DNA of 64,000 bases, taken from the NCBI RefSeq assembly GCF_007197555.1, contig NZ_CP041614.1:2782001-2846000 (forward strand), written 5' to 3'. Below are positions 62,007 through 64,000 of the stretch, piece by piece (the stretch's first letter is position 1; the number at the start of each line of letters is the position of its first letter). Made by a program: the position numbers and the translations under genes. The notes below the pieces were generated by a model. It did no database searches, had not been told where the DNA came from, and worked only from the letters and a program-made list of their open reading frames with translations. Source of the DNA: Shewanella psychropiezotolerans. Lineage in GTDB: Bacteria; Pseudomonadota; Gammaproteobacteria; Enterobacterales; Shewanellaceae.

Positions 62007-63369
62007 AGTTTATCGCTCACAGGAATACTTTCTTTCCAATCAAAGCTGAAAAATCCGGTGTAAAATGGTCTGAGCCTAAGATCATCTTGTGCAGTTTTTT
62101 TGCTATTTTATTTCCTTCCGCGGTATTACTGACCCTGCCGGTATTCTCTGTCACCGGGCTAAGCTTTACCGATGCATTGTTTACGGCGACGTCGGCGATC
62201 AGTGTGACCGGATTAGGTGTGGTCGATACCGGCACACACTTCAGAGCGAGTGGTAAAATATTATTGATGTTCTTGATGCAGATAGGTGGCTTAGGCCAGA
62301 TGACACTCTCTGCAGTATTGCTTTATATGTTTGGTCAGCGTCTGAGCTTGCGCCAACAAGCATTAACTAAGGAGGCGCTTGGCCAGGATAAGTCTATTAA
62401 TATAAGACGATTAGTGAAGCACATCGTCGTCTTTTCACTGATTGCCGAATTGTTAGGTTTTATCTTTCTGGCCATACGTTGGGTGCCGGAAATGGGCTGG
62501 CAGACTGGCATGTTTACCGCTCTTTTTCATGCGATATCGGCATTCAATAATGCCGGTTTTTCACTGTTTTCAAATAGCTTGAGTTCCTACGCCACAGATC
62601 CCTTGATCACTTTCACCATTGCTAGTCTGATCATCTTTGGAGGTTTGGGCTTTACGGTTATCTCAGATCTCAGGCGCAATGGTGCAAGTGGTTTTCGCTA
62701 TTTTCAGTTGCACACTAAGATCATGCTGCTTGCCACACCATGTCTGATCTTGTTCGGTACCTTGATGTTCTGGCTACTGGAGCATAATAATCCGAATACA
62801 TTAGGGCAATACAATCTGGGGCAACAATGGTTGGTGGCCTTCTTTCAATCCGTCACGGCGCGAACCGCAGGTTTTAACAGTGTGGATATCGCATTGTTCA
62901 GCCAGGGCGCTTTTTTTATCATGATCATCCTTATGTTGATTGGCGCGGGCTCCACATCGACGGGGGAGGGATTAAGGTATCTACATTTGTGGTTGTGGCT
63001 GTGGCAACTTGGTCTTTCCTAAGACAGCGCCCTCATGTATCCATTTTTAAACGTACCGTGCCATCGAAAACGGTGACTAAATGTCTGGCCATCATAGTGG
63101 TCAGCGGCATCATATTGTCACTGGCCATGTTCAGCCTTATGCTCACTGAAAATGCACCTTTCGAACAGATCATGTTCGAGACTATTTCGGCATTTTCCAC
63201 CGTGGGGTTGACAGCGGGCTTAACGGGTAACTTATCGGAACCTGGCAAGTACATCATGATAGTGGTGATGGTCATAGGTCGTATTGGCCCATTGACACTG
63301 GCCTACATGCTGGCAAGACCCAATCCTACCTTGCTGAAATATCCGGAAGATAACGTATTCGCCGGATGA
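62003..63369 (+). pseudogene. ktrB: KtrB, K+ transporting subunit, one frameshift
   Basis: The gene encodes a Trk/Ktr/HKT superfamily channel with four M1-P-M2 repeats; filter-type glycine segments are visible (TSAISVTGLG, SAFNNAGFS, TARTAGFNSVD and, in the second frame, SAFSTVGLTAG). The frame breaks at a G5 run (62962-62966). One more G restores TGGGIKVSTFVVVAVATW and 455 residues. The overlap with ktrA marks one operon. As read, the fourth pore repeat is cut off and transport would be lost. Confidence 0.9.
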
Positions 63370-63406
63370 TGTTTGATAGCGATAGGAATTATTATCAATA
63401 GGTATA

Positions 63407-63440
63407 AAAAACGGACACGAGCACACTCGTGTCCGTTTTA
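63407..63440. terminator. Bidirectional terminator between ktrB and dadA
   Basis: AAAACGGACACGAG/CTCGTGTCCGTTTT is a 14-bp perfect stem with a 4-base loop between convergent stops at 63369 and 63521. Confidence 0.92.
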
Positions 63441-63520
63441 CTCTTTCTTGTACTTACTGTTTACATGTTTTTCTATTCAATTCTTTTATTAAGAATAAAC
63501 AGAACAGAACCTTAAGCTGG

Positions 63521-64000
63521 TCATGAGTAGCGGAAGATATCTAAGCCTTGGGGATCGATATCAGGCGTTCTGCCACTGACTCGATCGGCTAGCAATTTTC
63601 CTGAGCCACAGGCCATGGTCCAGCCCAAAGTACCGTGTCCGGTATTGGTAAACAGGTTAGGGATAGGTGTTTTACCTATGATAGGGGTGCCATCTGGTGT
63701 CATGGGTCTAAGTCCGGTCCAGAATTCGGCCTTGCCTATATCACCGCCTCCGGGGAACAGATCATTAACCACCATGGCTATGGTTTCTTTGCGTTGCTCA
63801 CTCAAGTCAAGATTATAGCCTGAGAGTTCGGCGGTTCCTGCCACGCGAATTCGTTGATTAAAACGTGTGATGGCGACCTTATAGGTCTCATCCATCACTG
63901 TGGATATTGGCGCGAGTTTCTCATCAGTGATGGGGAGTGTCAGCGAGTAGCCTTTTACCGGGTAGACAGGTACAGACAAACCTAACGGGGCGAGTAGGCC
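63521..64000 (-). CDS. dadA: D-amino-acid dehydrogenase small subunit, C-terminal part
   Basis: About 160 residues of a FAD-dependent deaminating dehydrogenase continue past the right edge. Visible features are [12 protein letters not shown], the substrate-region [18 protein letters not shown], and the FAD-binding [21 protein letters not shown]. DadA oxidises D-alanine and other D-amino acids at the inner membrane in alanine catabolism. The start lies outside the window. Confidence 0.9.
   Translation of the reverse strand, partial: GLLAPLGLSVPVYPVKGYSLTLPITDEKLAPISTVMDETYKVAITRFNQRIRVAGTAELSGYNLDLSEQRKETIAMVVNDLFPGGGDIGKAEFWTGLRPMTPDGTPIIGKTPIPNLFTNTGHGTLGWTMACGSGKLLADRVSGRTPDIDPQGLDIFRYS

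Overview
The window reads as chromosomal DNA of a Shewanella-type marine gammaproteobacterium. Support comes from the gcvR | dapA-bamC arrangement, the kdnA-kdnB-kdsB cluster for the 8-amino-Kdo lipopolysaccharide sugar described in Shewanella, the ptsH-ptsI-crr operon, the RoxA oxygenase, and a maltodextrin set (GH15 glucoamylase, MFS sugar permease, GH97 alpha-glucosidase). No rRNA, tRNA or CRISPR array was recognised. Species assignment is inference from gene content, not from a database search.

Layout. 0-9.8 kb is housekeeping: a frameshifted lipoprotein at the left edge, DUF2069, arsC-like, bepA, TusA-like, perM, the divergent pair argP/argO, bcp, a MITE-like element, then gcvR diverging from dapA-bamC. 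10-15 kb holds a two-gene RND efflux system and a periplasmic solute-binding protein. 15.2-19 kb holds an octanucleotide microsatellite and a large secreted M43 metalloprotease with PKD domains. 19.1-22 kb is a reverse-strand operon cysM / JAMM protease / (CysO-like ubiquitin fold + E1 + rhodanese) that looks like a compact protein-thiocarboxylate cysteine pathway. 22-26.5 kb is kdnA-kdnB-kdsB and carbonic anhydrase. 26.6-29.7 kb is a hydrolase and the yffB-dapE-vanY-like operon. 30.4-31.3 kb is a small AT-rich islet. 31.6-34.6 kb is ptsH-ptsI-crr and an ACT-domain gene. 35-42.8 kb holds DUF3334, a LacI regulator, a DnaQ-like exonuclease, EF-G, RoxA, a small YgaC-like gene and a Gre-like gene, the last two separated by a striking 56-bp tandem repeat. 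43-55.7 kb holds an outer-membrane protein, the maltodextrin genes with two identical operators, a chemoreceptor paired with a solute-binding protein, and transport genes. 55.9-61.3 kb is accessory: a PaiB-like flavoprotein, a secreted protein of four 98-residue repeats, ybjQ, an apparently ORF-less group II intron and a GNAT gene. 61.3-64 kb is ktrA-ktrB and the end of dadA.

Two themes cut across the window. First, at least eleven genes are each broken by a net one-base loss, nearly always in a run of G or C, with no other damage. Restoring one base gives family-typical lengths, so these are either base-calling errors or an unusual mutational bias. Second, short duplications recur at gene edges: five extra copies of the 5' end of the Gre-like gene, a duplicated 3' end of kdnB, a 9-copy octamer, and tandem repeats inside secreted proteins.

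Best candidates for undescribed biology are the chain of five 17-18 codon minicistrons at 41955-42234, the internal-GG ubiquitin-like/E1/rhodanese fusion encoded beside its likely protease at 19.1-22 kb, and the compact group II intron at 58924-59736.
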